Of a stretch of 34,566 nt of DNA, positions 14,388 through 24,009 are shown one piece after another; the stretch's first letter is position 1, and each line of letters begins with the position of its first letter. The translations under genes and the position numbers were made by a program. Under the pieces are notes generated by a model. That model did no database searches. It was not told the DNA's origin and saw nothing but the letters and a program-made list of their open reading frames with translations. This DNA is from Acidimicrobiia bacterium. GTDB lineage: Bacteria > Actinomycetota > Acidimicrobiia > Spongiisociales > ZC4RG35. The stretch lies in contig JAICNB010000029.1 in assembly GCA_025928935.1 (NCBI GenBank), positions 1 to 34,566 of the forward strand, in the 5' to 3' direction.

Positions 14388-15877
14388 CACTGGCCCGGAA
14401 GCGCCGCGTCGGCGAGCCTCTGGCCAGGCTCCTCAACACCGTCGGTTTCGTCATGGGATCGGTCCTGACGTCGCTCGGTGTGGTCATGGTCGCAGCCGTG
14501 ATGGTCTCGATCATCGCCGGGGAGGCGCGGATCGCATCCGGAATTGGAGCAGCGGCGGCCGTGACTGCGGCAGTGGGCCTCGGGCTTCGCTTCTCCTGCC
14601 AGAGACCGAGAGCGGTCGGCCTGAAGGAAGGTTTCGCAACCGTAGGGATGTCGTGGTTCATCGTGTCGCTGTTCGGGGCCCTGCCCTACCTGATGTCCGG
14701 GGCCATCCCGTCGCCGACCGATGCTGTGTTCGAGTCGACCTCGGGCTTCACTACGACTGGCTTCTCGGTTCTGATCGACCCGGCGGCCCACCCTCGAGGG
14801 ATCCTCTTCTGGCGAGGGCTGACCCAATGGTTGGGCGGGATGGGAGTCATCGTCCTCGGGGTGATCGTCCTGCCCTTCCTGGGCACCGGAGGGATTCAGC
14901 TGGCACAGGCTGAATCGTCGGGACACTCGGTCGATCGGCTGGCGCCAAGGTTTCAGGACACGGCTCGTCGTCTCCTGATGGTGTATCTGGTGATCACATC
15001 CCTCGAGATGGTGTTGCTCTCGGCCGGCGAAATGAGCGGCTTCCAGGCCATCCTCCATTCCTTCTCCACTGTCGCAACTGGTGGTTTCAGCACCGAGGCA
15101 TCGTCCCTCGCCGGCTTCAGCGCCTACACACAGTGGGTGGTGACCATCTTCATGGTCGCATCGGGCGTTTCGTTCGCCCTTCACTTTCGCGCTTTCTCAC
15201 GCCCAACTCTCTATGGACAGAGTTCCGAGTTCCGTCTCTACATCGCGATACTCATCTTGGCCTCCATCATCGTTACCGGTGGTCTATGGCGGGATCACTC
15301 CCCGGTCGATGCGATCAGAGTCGGAGTCTTCAACACCGTTTCGATCGCCACGGGGACCGGTTTCACCTCGACTGATATCGGATTATGGCGGCCGGCGCTC
15401 CAGATAATGCTGATCGGCTTGATGTTCCTCGGGGGCATGGCGGGCTCGACATCGGGGGCGATCAAGACGTTCCGGATCGGGGTGCTGGCCAAGGCCGCTT
15501 TCGCCGACGTGCGACGCGTGGTTCGACCCCGCGGGGTATTTGTGACGCGATTCGGTCGCTCGGCCATCCCATTGGAGATCGTTGAGGCCGTCCAGTCCTT
15601 CTTCCTCTTCTACATGCTCATCTTCATGACGTCGACCTTCCTCCTGGCGTTCATCGATGCCAACCTCGCCGAGGGTCTCGACCTGGTCACTGCAACGAGC
15701 GCGGTGGCGTCATCCATGGGCAACGTCGGTGCAGGCCTGGGTCAGGTCGGACCGTCGGGCTCGTTCGAGAGCATCCCTGCTCTCGGCAAGTGGCTGTTGT
15801 CGAGCCTCATGATCGTTGGCCGCCTCGAGCTGTTTCCCGTGCTCGTCCTGTTCACCCGGGACCTCTGGCGGCGATGA
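14384..15877 (+). CDS. trkH: Trk-type potassium transporter membrane subunit TrkH
   Basis: The 497-residue integral membrane protein has the four pore-loop repeats of the SKT family: 'STSGFTTTGFSV', 'TVATGGFSTEAS', 'SIATGTGFTSTDIG', and 'SSMGNVGAGLGQVGP', each placed between hydrophobic helices. The first helix begins near residue 17. It forms the K+ conducting subunit gated by TrkA, whose gene overlaps its start by 4 bp. Its stop in turn overlaps the start of the DksA-like gene by 4 bp, so the three genes form one tightly coupled unit. Confidence 0.95.
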   Translation: MTLARKRRVGEPLARLLNTVGFVMGSVLTSLGVVMVAAVMVSIIAGEARIASGIGAAAAVTAAVGLGLRFSCQRPRAVGLKEGFATVGMSWFIVSLFGALPYLMSGAIPSPTDAVFESTSGFTTTGFSVLIDPAAHPRGILFWRGLTQWLGGMGVIVLGVIVLPFLGTGGIQLAQAESSGHSVDRLAPRFQDTARRLLMVYLVITSLEMVLLSAGEMSGFQAILHSFSTVATGGFSTEASSLAGFSAYTQWVVTIFMVASGVSFALHFRAFSRPTLYGQSSEFRLYIAILILASIIVTGGLWRDHSPVDAIRVGVFNTVSIATGTGFTSTDIGLWRPALQIMLIGLMFLGGMAGSTSGAIKTFRIGVLAKAAFADVRRVVRPRGVFVTRFGRSAIPLEIVEAVQSFFLFYMLIFMTSTFLLAFIDANLAEGLDLVTATSAVASSMGNVGAGLGQVGPSGSFESIPALGKWLLSSLMIVGRLELFPVLVLFTRDLWRR

Positions 15878-16209
15878 GCCGCCTGGATGCTGTGCGCAGG
15901 GCCTTGTTCGATCGACGGGCCGACCTCGCTGCCGAGTTGGGCCGGCTGGTCGAGCCTCCTGCCGAGGGGGCGGCCGTGTCGTTCGGGAAACGCATCGGCG
16001 ACGGAACCACCGAGGCGGTGGAGCGGCTCAGCACGACGGCGGCTGCCCGATCCATCTCCGACTCGCTAGCCGACATCGACCGGGCCCTGGCCAAGATCGA
16101 CGACGGGACCTACGGGCGATGTGACGAGTGCGGACGGGAGATAGGCGCCCAGCGTCTCGAAGCCCTCCCCGCTGCCTCGCGCTGCGTCGATTGCGCTGGG
16201 CGAGCATGA
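15874..16209 (+). CDS. DksA/TraR-type zinc-finger protein
   Basis: From ATG 15874 (overlapping the trkH stop, ATGA) the product is 111 residues: an N-terminal helical part, 'SISDSLADIDRALAKIDDGTYG' (helix leading into the finger, 60-81), then a C4 zinc finger with C83, C86, C104 and C107 ('RCDECGREIGAQRLEALP', 'CVDC'). This matches the DksA/TraR family of RNA polymerase secondary-channel or stress proteins; small actinobacterial members are poorly characterised. A longer frame exists upstream but would be the wrong frame through trkH. The gene is convergent with obg, 16 bp apart. Confidence 0.9.
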   Translation: MSRLDAVRRALFDRRADLAAELGRLVEPPAEGAAVSFGKRIGDGTTEAVERLSTTAAARSISDSLADIDRALAKIDDGTYGRCDECGREIGAQRLEALPAASRCVDCAGRA

Positions 16210-16225
16210 CCGGGCCCGCCGGCGC

Positions 16226-17473
16226 TCATTCTTCTTCTCTCTCCGGTGTGAACTCGAACGAGATTTCGCCGATCCGAACCTCGTCACCCGACGCGGCACC
16301 AGCCTCGAGCAGCGCCCGATCCACCCCGAGCCGGTCGAGACGCCAGGCCGCCATGTCGGCGGCCTCGGGCAGCGTCAGGTCGGCAAAGGCAACCGCCCGC
16401 TCCGCGGCCAGTCCCTCCACCCGCCATGCCTCGCCTTCACGCCGCACCGTGAAGGTCGGTCCCAGCGGACGGTGAAGGACAAAGCCCTTCCGTGCCGGCG
16501 CCTCTCGCTCCGCCCGATCGACGAGATCGGCGATGGCGTGGAGCGCCTCGCGCAGCCCATCACCGGTGAGGGCCGACACCGGCATGGCCCCCAGGTCAGC
16601 GGCTTGCCGGTCGACTCCCCCCAGGTCCGCCTTGTTGATCAGCACGATGCTCGGCCTGGCCGCTATCTCGGGCGAGTAGGCCTCGATCTCGTGTCTGAGG
16701 ACATCGAGTTGGCCGGCGGGGTCACGTTCTTGGGTAGGCGACGGGTCGAGGAGGATCACCAACACACGAGCCCGCTGGACATGACGCAGGAACTCATGCC
16801 CCAGACCCCTGCCCGAAGATGCCCCTTCGATGAGGCCGGGAATGTCGGCGAGGACGAACTCACGGCCGTCGAAAGCGACCACACCCAAGTTGGGCTCGAG
16901 GGTGGTGAAGGGATAGTCGGCGATCTTGGGCTTGGCTGCCGACACCTTCGAGATGAAGGTCGACTTGCCGGCGTTGGGGAACCCGATCAAGGCCGCATCG
17001 GCCAGCAGTCGCATCTCCAATGTCAGCCATTCCGCCCGTCCGTATTCACCCTGCTCGGCAACGCCCGGGGCTCGGTTGGAAGGGTTGACGAATGCAGCAT
17101 TACCCCGCCCTCCACGTCCCCCTTTCACCGCCTCGACTTCCTGGCCCTCCTCCACCAGGTCGGCCAGCATCGTCCCGGCGTCGTCGTAGACCACGGTTCC
17201 CAGGGGCACGGGTAGGAATAGGTCCTTGCCCGACTTGCCGTGTCGGAGGTCGCCTTCTCCATGGGTCCCGCTCCCTGCCGCGTGATGCGGGTTGCGTTGA
17301 TATCGGAGCAGTGTCGCCACCGAGTTGTCGGCGCGCAGGTACACCGACCCACCACTGCCTCCGTTGCCACCGGACGGCTTTCCCTTGGGCTTGCCTCTGG
17401 CCCTCACGAATGAGACAACCCCCGCGCCACCGTTCCCGGCGCGGAGGTTGACACGGACCCGGTCGACGAACAC
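16226..17473 (-). CDS. obg: GTPase Obg (CgtA)
   Basis: Obg is a ribosome-associated GTPase for 50S assembly and stringent control. The 415-residue product has the glycine-rich Obg fold (1-158, e.g. 'RAGNGGAGVVSF', 'GGRGGRGNAAF'). The G domain contains P-loop GFPNAGKS (164-171), switch I 'DYPFTTLEPNLG', DIPG (210-213) and NKAD (280-283). A C-terminal OCT domain (about 338-415) ends in acidic residues. It lies 23 bp downstream of rpmA, the classic rplU-rpmA-obg cluster. Confidence 0.97.
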   Translation of the reverse strand: MFVDRVRVNLRAGNGGAGVVSFVRARGKPKGKPSGGNGGSGGSVYLRADNSVATLLRYQRNPHHAAGSGTHGEGDLRHGKSGKDLFLPVPLGTVVYDDAGTMLADLVEEGQEVEAVKGGRGGRGNAAFVNPSNRAPGVAEQGEYGRAEWLTLEMRLLADAALIGFPNAGKSTFISKVSAAKPKIADYPFTTLEPNLGVVAFDGREFVLADIPGLIEGASSGRGLGHEFLRHVQRARVLVILLDPSPTQERDPAGQLDVLRHEIEAYSPEIAARPSIVLINKADLGGVDRQAADLGAMPVSALTGDGLREALHAIADLVDRAEREAPARKGFVLHRPLGPTFTVRREGEAWRVEGLAAERAVAFADLTLPEAADMAAWRLDRLGVDRALLEAGAASGDEVRIGEISFEFTPEREEE

Positions 17474-17496
17474 GACCGGAAGCTATCCCGATTCGA

Positions 17497-17748
17497 TCAG
17501 TCGGGCAGCACATTCACCAGGCGTCGATTGGACCTGGTGCCGTACTTCACCGTCCCGGCTGCTGTGGCGAAGAGAGTGTCGTCACTTCCCCTGCCCACGT
17601 TCTCGCCGGGATGGATCCTCGTACCCCGCTGACGCACCAGGATCGCCCCGGCGCTCACGAACTCGCCATCGAACACCTTGGGCCCGAGGCGCTTTGCTGC
17701 TGAATCGCGGCCGTTCTTGGATGAGCCGCCGGCCTTGGTCTTGGACAT
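17497..17748 (-). CDS. rpmA: 50S ribosomal protein L27
   Basis: The 83-residue protein is full length: '[22 protein letters not shown]' (first 22 residues, basic N-terminal arm reaching the peptidyl-transferase centre; no cleavable extension), '[22 protein letters not shown]' and '[13 protein letters not shown]'. It starts one base after the rplU stop, with GGAGGAG inside the end of rplU, so the two are translationally linked. Confidence 0.97.
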   Translation of the reverse strand: MSKTKAGGSSKNGRDSAAKRLGPKVFDGEFVSAGAILVRQRGTRIHPGENVGRGSDDTLFATAAGTVKYGTRSNRRLVNVLPD

Positions 17749-17749
17749 C

Positions 17750-18238
17750 TCACTCCTCCTCGGAGGACTTGGTTTCTTTCTTGGTGGTCTTGGCCGCAGC
17801 GGTTTTGGCCGCAGCCGTCTTGGCCGCAGCCGTCTTCGACGCGGTCGGCTTCGGCGCCGACGTCTTGACTTCGGCAGCCTTCTCGTCTGACGCCTTGGCG
17901 GTCTTCGAAGCGGTCTTCGCCTTGGCGCCAGGCAGTTTGATCTCGGTGATCTCTATCTGGGTGTACTTCTGACGATGACCCTGCCGGCGTCGGTATCCGG
18001 TCTTGTTCTTGTACTTGAAGATGTCGATCTTGGGACCCTGCGACTCACCCAGGATCTTGGCGGTCACGGTGGCCTTGGCCAGCACGTCCCGGTCGGAGAC
18101 GGCGTTGCCGTCGTCGTCCACGACGAGCAGGGGCGCGAACGACATCTTGTCGCTCTCGCCTTTGACACGCTCGATCTCGATCACATCACCTGATTGCACC
18201 TTGGCCTGCTTGCCGCCGGCGCGGATGATCGCGTACAT
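17750..18238 (-). CDS. rplU: 50S ribosomal protein L21 with Lys/Ala-rich C-terminal tail
   Basis: ATG 18238 ([18 protein letters not shown]) is the true start; the frame upstream is Arg-rich read-through. Residues 1-103 are a normal L21 that binds 23S rRNA ('[21 protein letters not shown]'-type C-terminal block). A further tail of about 59 residues follows, made of K, A, T, S and E with a 'TAAAK' unit repeated three times, encoded by three 15-bp repeats. Similar basic tails occur on L21 and other ribosomal proteins in actinobacteria. It heads the rplU-rpmA-obg operon. Confidence 0.96.
   Translation of the reverse strand: MYAIIRAGGKQAKVQSGDVIEIERVKGESDKMSFAPLLVVDDDGNAVSDRDVLAKATVTAKILGESQGPKIDIFKYKNKTGYRRRQGHRQKYTQIEITEIKLPGAKAKTASKTAKASDEKAAEVKTSAPKPTASKTAAAKTAAAKTAAAKTTKKETKSSEEE
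17791..17835. repeat. Three 15-bp tandem repeats in rplU tail
   Basis: TGGCCGCAGCCGTCT occurs at 17806-17820 and 17821-17835, with a two-base variant at 17791-17805. The unit length is a multiple of three, so copy changes would alter the L21 tail length without a frameshift. Confidence 0.85.
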
Positions 18239-18309
18239 GGGTAAACCTCTGCGAAGGGGGTGGGACCCGGATTCTACCGAGGAGGACTGGCAATAGCCAA
18301 CGTGATCGC

Positions 18310-19863
18310 CTACTCCGCCAGGGAGTAGTCCTCGACGACGACGTCGGCGGCAATTGCGTGGTCGTGAACTATGACCCCGCGCCCGCCGCATTCCTCACAC
18401 TTCGACGAGAACTGCTCGAGCAGCCCGGCCGAGACGTTCTTCCGGGTCATCTCGACCAGTCCAAGATGCGATACGTCGAAGACCTGAGTCCTCGTCTTGT
18501 CCTTGGCCAAAGCTTCCTTGAGACGACGCAGCACGGCTTTCTGATTCTCGGTCGTCTCCATATCGATGAAGTCGATGACGATGATCCCGCCGATATCCCT
18601 CAGACGCAGTTGGCGGCCGATCTCCTCGGCGGCCTCCAGGTTGTTCTGGAGGACCGTCTCCTCGAGATTCGAGGAGCCGACGAACTTGCCGGTGTTGACG
18701 TCGATGACGGTCAGGGCCTCGGTGCGGTCGATCACCAGATGCCCCCCCGACGGAAGGTAGACCTTGCGATCGAGAGCCTTCTTGATCTGATCGTCGACGT
18801 GATAGCGCTCGAAGACGGGCACCGAATCGGTGTAATGCTGGACTTTGGAGACCAGATCGGGCGCGGTTCCCTGCAGGTAGCCGATCACCGTCTCGTAGGC
18901 CTTGGCATCGTCGATCAGCAGCTTGCGGAAATCGGCGGTGAAATGCTCGCGGATCACCTTGATCAGCAGCTCGGGCTCCTCGTGCACCAGACGAGGGGCG
19001 CCACCCTTCCCAGATTCCTCGCCGATCCGGTCCCACACCTTGCGCAGACGTGAGATGTCGGCGGCGAGCTCCTCGGCCGATGCATGTAGGGCGGCGGTCC
19101 TCACGATCACCCCGTAGCCGTCGGGGCGGACTTTGTTGATCACGTCTCTGAGACGGGTGCGGTCATCGTCGGGCAGCCTGCGGCTGATGCCGACACTGTC
19201 CGAGTCGGGCACCAGGACGAGGTAGCGACCCGGGAGGGAGGGTATGCCGGTCAGACGTGCCCCCTTGGCCCCCATGGCGTCCTTGGTCACCTGGACCAGG
19301 ACCTCGTCACCCTCTGTGAGCACGTTCTCGATCCTCTTCGCCTGACGGCCGTTCGACCGCGAGTCAGAGGCGACGTCGGAGGCGTAGAGGACCCCGTTCT
19401 TGGCGGCTCCGAAATCGAGGAAGGCGGCCTCCATTCCCGGCAGGACGTTGCGGACCTTGGCCAGATAGATGTTGCCTGCCACCGATCCGGCGTCTTCCCG
19501 GGCCACATAGTGCTCGACGAGCACCGGGCCTTCGAGGATGACCATCTGGGTCTGCCCCCGATGCACCCTCACCAGCATCTGCTTGCGCCCGGTCTCGACA
19601 GGGACGATGACCTCGTCGTCGACGGGCCGGCGGGTCCTGGTGCGTGAAGTCGACACCCCGTTCCTGGAGTGGGCTCCAGAAGCCTTGCCGGAAGGCTGGT
19701 GCCTCTTCTCCTTCTTGGGCTTGGTGGACGGGGCCGGTCTGGCCTCGACCCGGGTGACTTCTACCTTTTGTCCCTTGACGCGGACGGTCTTGCGCTCTTC
19801 GACGGTCCCTTCCGTCGAAGAGACCCGAACGATCTGGGGGCTCTTCTTTCGAAATAGAGCCAT
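18310..19863 (-). CDS. rng: Ribonuclease E/G family protein
   Basis: This endoribonuclease initiates decay and processing of mRNA and rRNA. The 517-residue product has a basic, low-complexity N-terminal extension (about 1-85), then an S1-like region ('GNIYLAKVRNVLPGMEAAFLDFG' block, 131-152), and a DNase I-like catalytic domain. Metal-binding aspartates are D388 in VIDVNTG and D431/D434 in VIDFIDM. The zinc-link is C489-x2-C492 (KCEECGGRG). The start ATG 19863 follows GAGGAG by 9 nt. It lies 71 bp upstream of rplU, a common order. The symbol could equally be rne; the short C-terminus with no scaffold domain favours rng. Confidence 0.92.
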   Translation of the reverse strand: MALFRKKSPQIVRVSSTEGTVEERKTVRVKGQKVEVTRVEARPAPSTKPKKEKRHQPSGKASGAHSRNGVSTSRTRTRRPVDDEVIVPVETGRKQMLVRVHRGQTQMVILEGPVLVEHYVAREDAGSVAGNIYLAKVRNVLPGMEAAFLDFGAAKNGVLYASDVASDSRSNGRQAKRIENVLTEGDEVLVQVTKDAMGAKGARLTGIPSLPGRYLVLVPDSDSVGISRRLPDDDRTRLRDVINKVRPDGYGVIVRTAALHASAEELAADISRLRKVWDRIGEESGKGGAPRLVHEEPELLIKVIREHFTADFRKLLIDDAKAYETVIGYLQGTAPDLVSKVQHYTDSVPVFERYHVDDQIKKALDRKVYLPSGGHLVIDRTEALTVIDVNTGKFVGSSNLEETVLQNNLEAAEEIGRQLRLRDIGGIIVIDFIDMETTENQKAVLRRLKEALAKDKTRTQVFDVSHLGLVEMTRKNVSAGLLEQFSSKCEECGGRGVIVHDHAIAADVVVEDYSLAE

Positions 19864-20106
19864 GCGTTCTCACTCCTCTGAGGATCGATGTGGATGGCAC
19901 GAACACCGCTTTCCTGGCTGGGGTATTCGAGCCCGAACAACTGCGCCAGACCACGATCGAGCGACCGCACTGGAAGGTCGCGGTCGCCGAGGGTCGTCAT
20001 GCCGGGTTGCCGGCGTACGAGGGTGCTCATCAACGAAACACTCCGAAGAGGGGAAGATGTCGCGTCTGGCGGACTACCGGAGTTTACCAGAAAGCGAACG
20101 CTCGGC

Positions 20107-20697
20107 CTATCTCAGTTCGAGGCCGAGCTCTGGTTGCTCCGGCTCGGAGGGGTCGTAACACACACGGCACCGCGCCTCGTATGCCCCCTGAGCGCCCAAC
20201 ACGACCAGTTCCTCGGAGCGGACGGTCCTCTGGGTATACATGCCCGGCCCACCGCAGCGGTGACAGACAGCGAGCATCTTGGTCACGTACTCCGCTCGAT
20301 CGCACAAGGTCGGGATCGGCTCGAACGGCCGCCGCAGGTAATCGGTGTCGAGACCCGCCACTATCACCTGTTTCCCCGCTGCGGCCAGATGTTCCACCAC
20401 ATCGACGAGGCCCTGGTCAAAGAACTGGCCTTCGTCCACACCGATCACCTTCGTCCCATCCTCGACACGTCGCAGGAGCTCATCCGCGGTCTCGACCGGG
20501 ATCGCCTCCACCTTCAGGCTCGAGTGAGACACGACCTCGTCGTCGGCGTACCTGACATCGAGCCGGGGCTTGAAGGTCTGAACCGGCACCCGGGCGATCT
20601 GATACCTGGTGACGCGACGGATCAACTCCTCGCTCTTGCCGGAGAACATGGGCCCGCAGATGACCTCCACCCATCCCTGATCACCACGCCGATCCAT
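20107..20697 (-). CDS. tdk: Thymidine kinase (type II)
   Basis: It phosphorylates thymidine to dTMP in nucleoside salvage. From ATG 20697 the product has 196 residues: P-loop GPMFSGKS (15-22), 'IGVDEGQFF' with catalytic E89, the lasso region 'YEARC' and a structural zinc site C145/C148/C177/C180 (CHRC ... CRVC), all typical of type II kinases. The frame extends upstream to 20772, but those residues have no family match. It is 244 bp upstream of rng on the same strand and carries its own promoter in the 145-bp gap behind rodA. Confidence 0.95.
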   Translation of the reverse strand: MDRRGDQGWVEVICGPMFSGKSEELIRRVTRYQIARVPVQTFKPRLDVRYADDEVVSHSSLKVEAIPVETADELLRRVEDGTKVIGVDEGQFFDQGLVDVVEHLAAAGKQVIVAGLDTDYLRRPFEPIPTLCDRAEYVTKMLAVCHRCGGPGMYTQRTVRSEELVVLGAQGAYEARCRVCYDPSEPEQPELGLELR

Positions 20698-20842
20698 GGC
20701 GGGGCAGCGTAGACGCACCCGACTCGTCGCATCCGGTGTGAAACCGGGCACCGTGGCGGTGGATCCGTGCACACCTCATCGCACCGACCCGTACCGTGTG
20801 CAGCCGGCCACCTGTCGGGTGGACGACACGAGATCGCCGGGG

Positions 20843-22006
20843 TCAGGTCAGCTGGTTCTCCCCCGGCACCGGGGTCCGCATCAGCCAGATCGAGTTGGCG
20901 ATGCCGAGCGAGATCGTCATCGCAAGATAGAAGGAGCCACCGGCGGACAGGAACGGGAGGGGGATGCCCGTCACCGGCATGATCCCGATGGTCATCCCGA
21001 CGTTCACGAACACGTGAAAGACCATCATGGCGGCCAGACCGGCGGCGATCAGGGCGCCGAAGCGGTCACGGGCATTGGCGGCGATGACCAGGAGTCGCCA
21101 CACGATCACCGCAAAGGCAGCGACGACGAGGATCCCTCCGACGAAGCCAAGTTGCTCGGCTACCGCCGTGAAGATGAAGTCTGTCTCCTGCTCCGGGACA
21201 TATTCGAAGGAGGTCTGGGTCCCTTCGGCGAACAGCCCGCGGCCGAACAGCTGGCCCGAGCCCACGGCATACTTGGATTGCTGGATGTTGTAACGAATCC
21301 CGAGTGCACCTTGGTCCACGGACGGATCGAACAACACCCGGATCCGGTCCAGCTGGTAGGTGGCCAGCATCTTCTGCTGGAGCACGACCACCACCCCAAT
21401 GGCCGCTGTCGCGGCAAGAGCCAGCATCTGCCGCCAGGTGGCCCCGGCCACGAACAGCATCACGAACAGGATGAAGCCGAAGACCAGGGTGGTGCCGAGG
21501 TCCGGCTCGAACAGGATCAGGGCGGCGGGCAACGTCACGATGACCAGAGCCCGGAAAACGGTCGGCCAGGTGAGCTGACGCTGGGTCAACAGCTCATCAC
21601 GGTTGTTGGGGGACAGCACGGCCGCCAGCAGCAGGATGACCACGACCTTGGCGAACTCTGCCGGTTGGAGTGCGAAGAAGCCGAGGGGGATCCATCGCTG
21701 TGCCCCGTTGACCGGCTCGAAGAGGTAGACCCCGAGGAGCGCCAGGACGACCACCCCCGCCACGATCGGGATGAGGTTCTTCAACTCGCGGTAGTCGATG
21801 TTGGAGATGACGGCATAGATGGTCAGCCCGGCTGCGACGAAGATCATCTGTCGTTCCATGCCCGCGAACCCGGTGCTGGCGGTGGCGGAGTAGACCATGA
21901 GCAGGCCGAAACCGGAGAGGGCGACCATCGTCCCGAAGAGGATTCGGTCCGACCGGTTGCGGCCGCGATCCACCGCCACCTCGCGCAATCTCGAGATGAC
22001 GGCCAT
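20843..22006 (-). CDS. rodA: Rod shape-determining protein RodA (SEDS glycosyltransferase)
   Basis: RodA polymerises lipid II into glycan strands during cell elongation with its partner PBP2. From ATG 22006 (after GGGGGA) the product has 387 residues with about ten membrane helices. It shows the SEDS landmarks 'NGAQRWIPLGFFALQPAEFAK', 'FEPDLGTTLVF', the large extracytoplasmic loop ending 'AEQLGFVGG', and 'GIMPVTGIPLPFLSAGGS' near the C-terminus. The frame continues upstream over mrdA as a shadow. It lies 44 bp downstream of mrdA, the conserved mrdA-rodA order. Confidence 0.96.
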   Translation of the reverse strand: MAVISRLREVAVDRGRNRSDRILFGTMVALSGFGLLMVYSATASTGFAGMERQMIFVAAGLTIYAVISNIDYRELKNLIPIVAGVVVLALLGVYLFEPVNGAQRWIPLGFFALQPAEFAKVVVILLLAAVLSPNNRDELLTQRQLTWPTVFRALVIVTLPAALILFEPDLGTTLVFGFILFVMLFVAGATWRQMLALAATAAIGVVVVLQQKMLATYQLDRIRVLFDPSVDQGALGIRYNIQQSKYAVGSGQLFGRGLFAEGTQTSFEYVPEQETDFIFTAVAEQLGFVGGILVVAAFAVIVWRLLVIAANARDRFGALIAAGLAAMMVFHVFVNVGMTIGIMPVTGIPLPFLSAGGSFYLAMTISLGIANSIWLMRTPVPGENQLT

Positions 22007-22050
22007 CAGTAGTCCCCCGTACGGGTACGAGTCTTTGTGCGTGGGGGCAC

Positions 22051-24009
22051 TTAGTCGGCCTCCTCGCCCTGCACGATGGGAGTCTGCTCGTTGCCGGCCA
22101 GGTACTGCATGATGTTCCGCGCCACCGGGGCCGCCACCTGGCCGCCAGAGCCACCCTCGTCGATCAGCACGGCCACCACGTAACTGGGGTTGTCGAGCGG
22201 GGCCACCCCGACGAACCAGGCATGGTTGTCCCGTGTGGCTGTCGACTGCGCGGTGCCGGTCTTGCCCCCGATGTTCTCCACACCCTCGCCGAAGTCTCTG
22301 AACGCTGCCGCCGCAGTGCCGCCGTTGACGACCCGCCCCAGGTCCTCCAGCAACGAGGCGCGGGTGGCAGGGGCGATGTCGACGGTCACCGGGTCGGGCC
22401 GGTCGATCGGTGTGACCTCGCCATCCGCGGCCACGATCTCCCGAACCACGCGGGGCTCGAGGATGATGCCACCGTTGACCAGGGCGGCATAGGACGATGC
22501 CACCTGGAGAGGAGTGGAGGTGAAGGCACCCTGCCCGATGGCGAAGTCCATCAGGTCGCCACCCAACCACGGTGAGGCCAGATCGAGACGTGATGGCTCG
22601 AGCCGGGGTGGCTCGTCGGGATTCTCCAATTGGTAGGTCTTCCACTCCTCGAAAAGCTGGCGGGTGGGCACGATTCCGGGAGCCTCACTGGTCAGATCGA
22701 TGCCGGTCTCATGCCCGTAGCCGACACGGCTGGCCCAGTCCTGGAGGATGTTCTCGTTGGCCTTCCCGTTGTAGGCCTGATAGGTCCCCAGGGCCACGTT
22801 CCAGAAGTAGATGTTGCAGGAATTCTCCAGGGCGCCGTGGATATCGAGCCAGCCCAGGTCCCGAGGGTCGTACCAGTCGTGCTTGACCTGGACTGAGCCG
22901 TCGGCGAGCTCCGACAGGTTCAGGGTCCCATCGCAATGGATCAACTGCCCATCGATCCCCTCCACCTCTGTAGGGAACGGGAGGTTCTCCTCGAGCTTGG
23001 CGGTGTAGGTGATGGCCTTGAACGTCGAGGCCGGCGGGTACAGACCACTCACCGCCAAGTTGTTGAACGCCTTGGCCTCATTGAGCTCGTCGAATGTGGT
23101 CTCGTCGATGCCGGCGACGAAGTTGCTCGGGTCGAAGTCGGGATACGAGGCCAACGCCAGCACATCGAAGGTGTTCACATCGAGGACCACGGCCGCGGCC
23201 CGCTGTGTCTCGCTGAAGACCTCCTCTCCCTTGTCGCGCTCCTCTTCCTTCACCTCGTTGGACAGGGCCACCCCCTGCTCCAGGGCAAGCTCTACCTTTT
23301 CTTGGAGGGCCAGATCGAGATTGAGCACCAGCGAGCTTCCGGCAACGGGCTCCACCGGGGGCCGTTGCTCGATGATCTCACCCCGTCGCACCCGGTACTC
23401 GATCGTGCCCGAAGTTCCCTGCAGGGTCTCGTCGTAGACCCGCTCGACACCGAGCTTCCCTATCCGAACGTTCCTGTCCAGCTCGGGTCGCTCGGTGAGA
23501 TCCGCCTCCTCGGGTAGGCCGAGGTGACCGATGACATGGGCCATGGTGGGTCCGTTCACATAGACCCGCTCCGGGACCTTCACCACCTCGACTCCGGGCA
23601 GCTCGTCGAGCGACTCGTTGATGGCGTAGGCGGTCTCGTTCGACACCGTGCTCACTTGAAAGCGGCCATTGATGCCCGCCTCGTCATACAAGGCATCGAG
23701 CTGGGCCGGGTCGATCCCGACGATCGAGGCGAGCTCTTGGACCAGCTCATCGCGCTGCTCCGGTTGAACGAAGGTCCGATCCACCATCACCGCCGGGACC
23801 ATCCTGCTGGTCGCCAGGAGGGTCCCGTTTCGGTCGTAGATATCCCCCCGTGCCGCAAACGAGCTCTTGCCAAGCCAGGTCGCCTCTTCTGCGGCTCGGG
23901 CGATCTGAGGGCCTTCGGCGACCTGGATGAACCACAGCCTCAGCCCGATGACCGAGAACATCGCCATGAATGCGATGCCGAGCGTGGTGAGCCTTAGCGC
24001 GAACTTCAT
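22051..24009 (-). CDS. mrdA: Penicillin-binding protein 2 (class B transpeptidase)
   Basis: This enzyme cross-links peptidoglycan for rod elongation. The 652-residue product has an N-terminal membrane anchor (about 9-30), a PBP dimer/pedestal domain (about 48-230), and a transpeptidase domain with S328-T-F-K331 ('YPPASTFKAIT'), S397-C-N399 and K583-T-G585. Its ATG overlaps the mreD stop (ATGA), and rodA follows, so mreB-mreC-mreD-mrdA-rodA is a single elongation operon. Length is in the usual range. Confidence 0.96.
   Translation of the reverse strand: MKFALRLTTLGIAFMAMFSVIGLRLWFIQVAEGPQIARAAEEATWLGKSSFAARGDIYDRNGTLLATSRMVPAVMVDRTFVQPEQRDELVQELASIVGIDPAQLDALYDEAGINGRFQVSTVSNETAYAINESLDELPGVEVVKVPERVYVNGPTMAHVIGHLGLPEEADLTERPELDRNVRIGKLGVERVYDETLQGTSGTIEYRVRRGEIIEQRPPVEPVAGSSLVLNLDLALQEKVELALEQGVALSNEVKEEERDKGEEVFSETQRAAAVVLDVNTFDVLALASYPDFDPSNFVAGIDETTFDELNEAKAFNNLAVSGLYPPASTFKAITYTAKLEENLPFPTEVEGIDGQLIHCDGTLNLSELADGSVQVKHDWYDPRDLGWLDIHGALENSCNIYFWNVALGTYQAYNGKANENILQDWASRVGYGHETGIDLTSEAPGIVPTRQLFEEWKTYQLENPDEPPRLEPSRLDLASPWLGGDLMDFAIGQGAFTSTPLQVASSYAALVNGGIILEPRVVREIVAADGEVTPIDRPDPVTVDIAPATRASLLEDLGRVVNGGTAAAAFRDFGEGVENIGGKTGTAQSTATRDNHAWFVGVAPLDNPSYVVAVLIDEGGSGGQVAAPVARNIMQYLAGNEQTPIVQGEEAD

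Noticed and set aside
19761-20033. Minus-strand frame upstream of rng (MSTLVRRQPG...)
   Set aside because: It continues into rng in another frame and becomes Arg/Ser-rich; no ribosome site, so treated as non-coding leader.
20696-22012. 438-residue plus frame opposite rodA
   Set aside because: Rich in His, Asp, Gln and Glu, the usual antisense shadow of a membrane protein gene in high-GC DNA.
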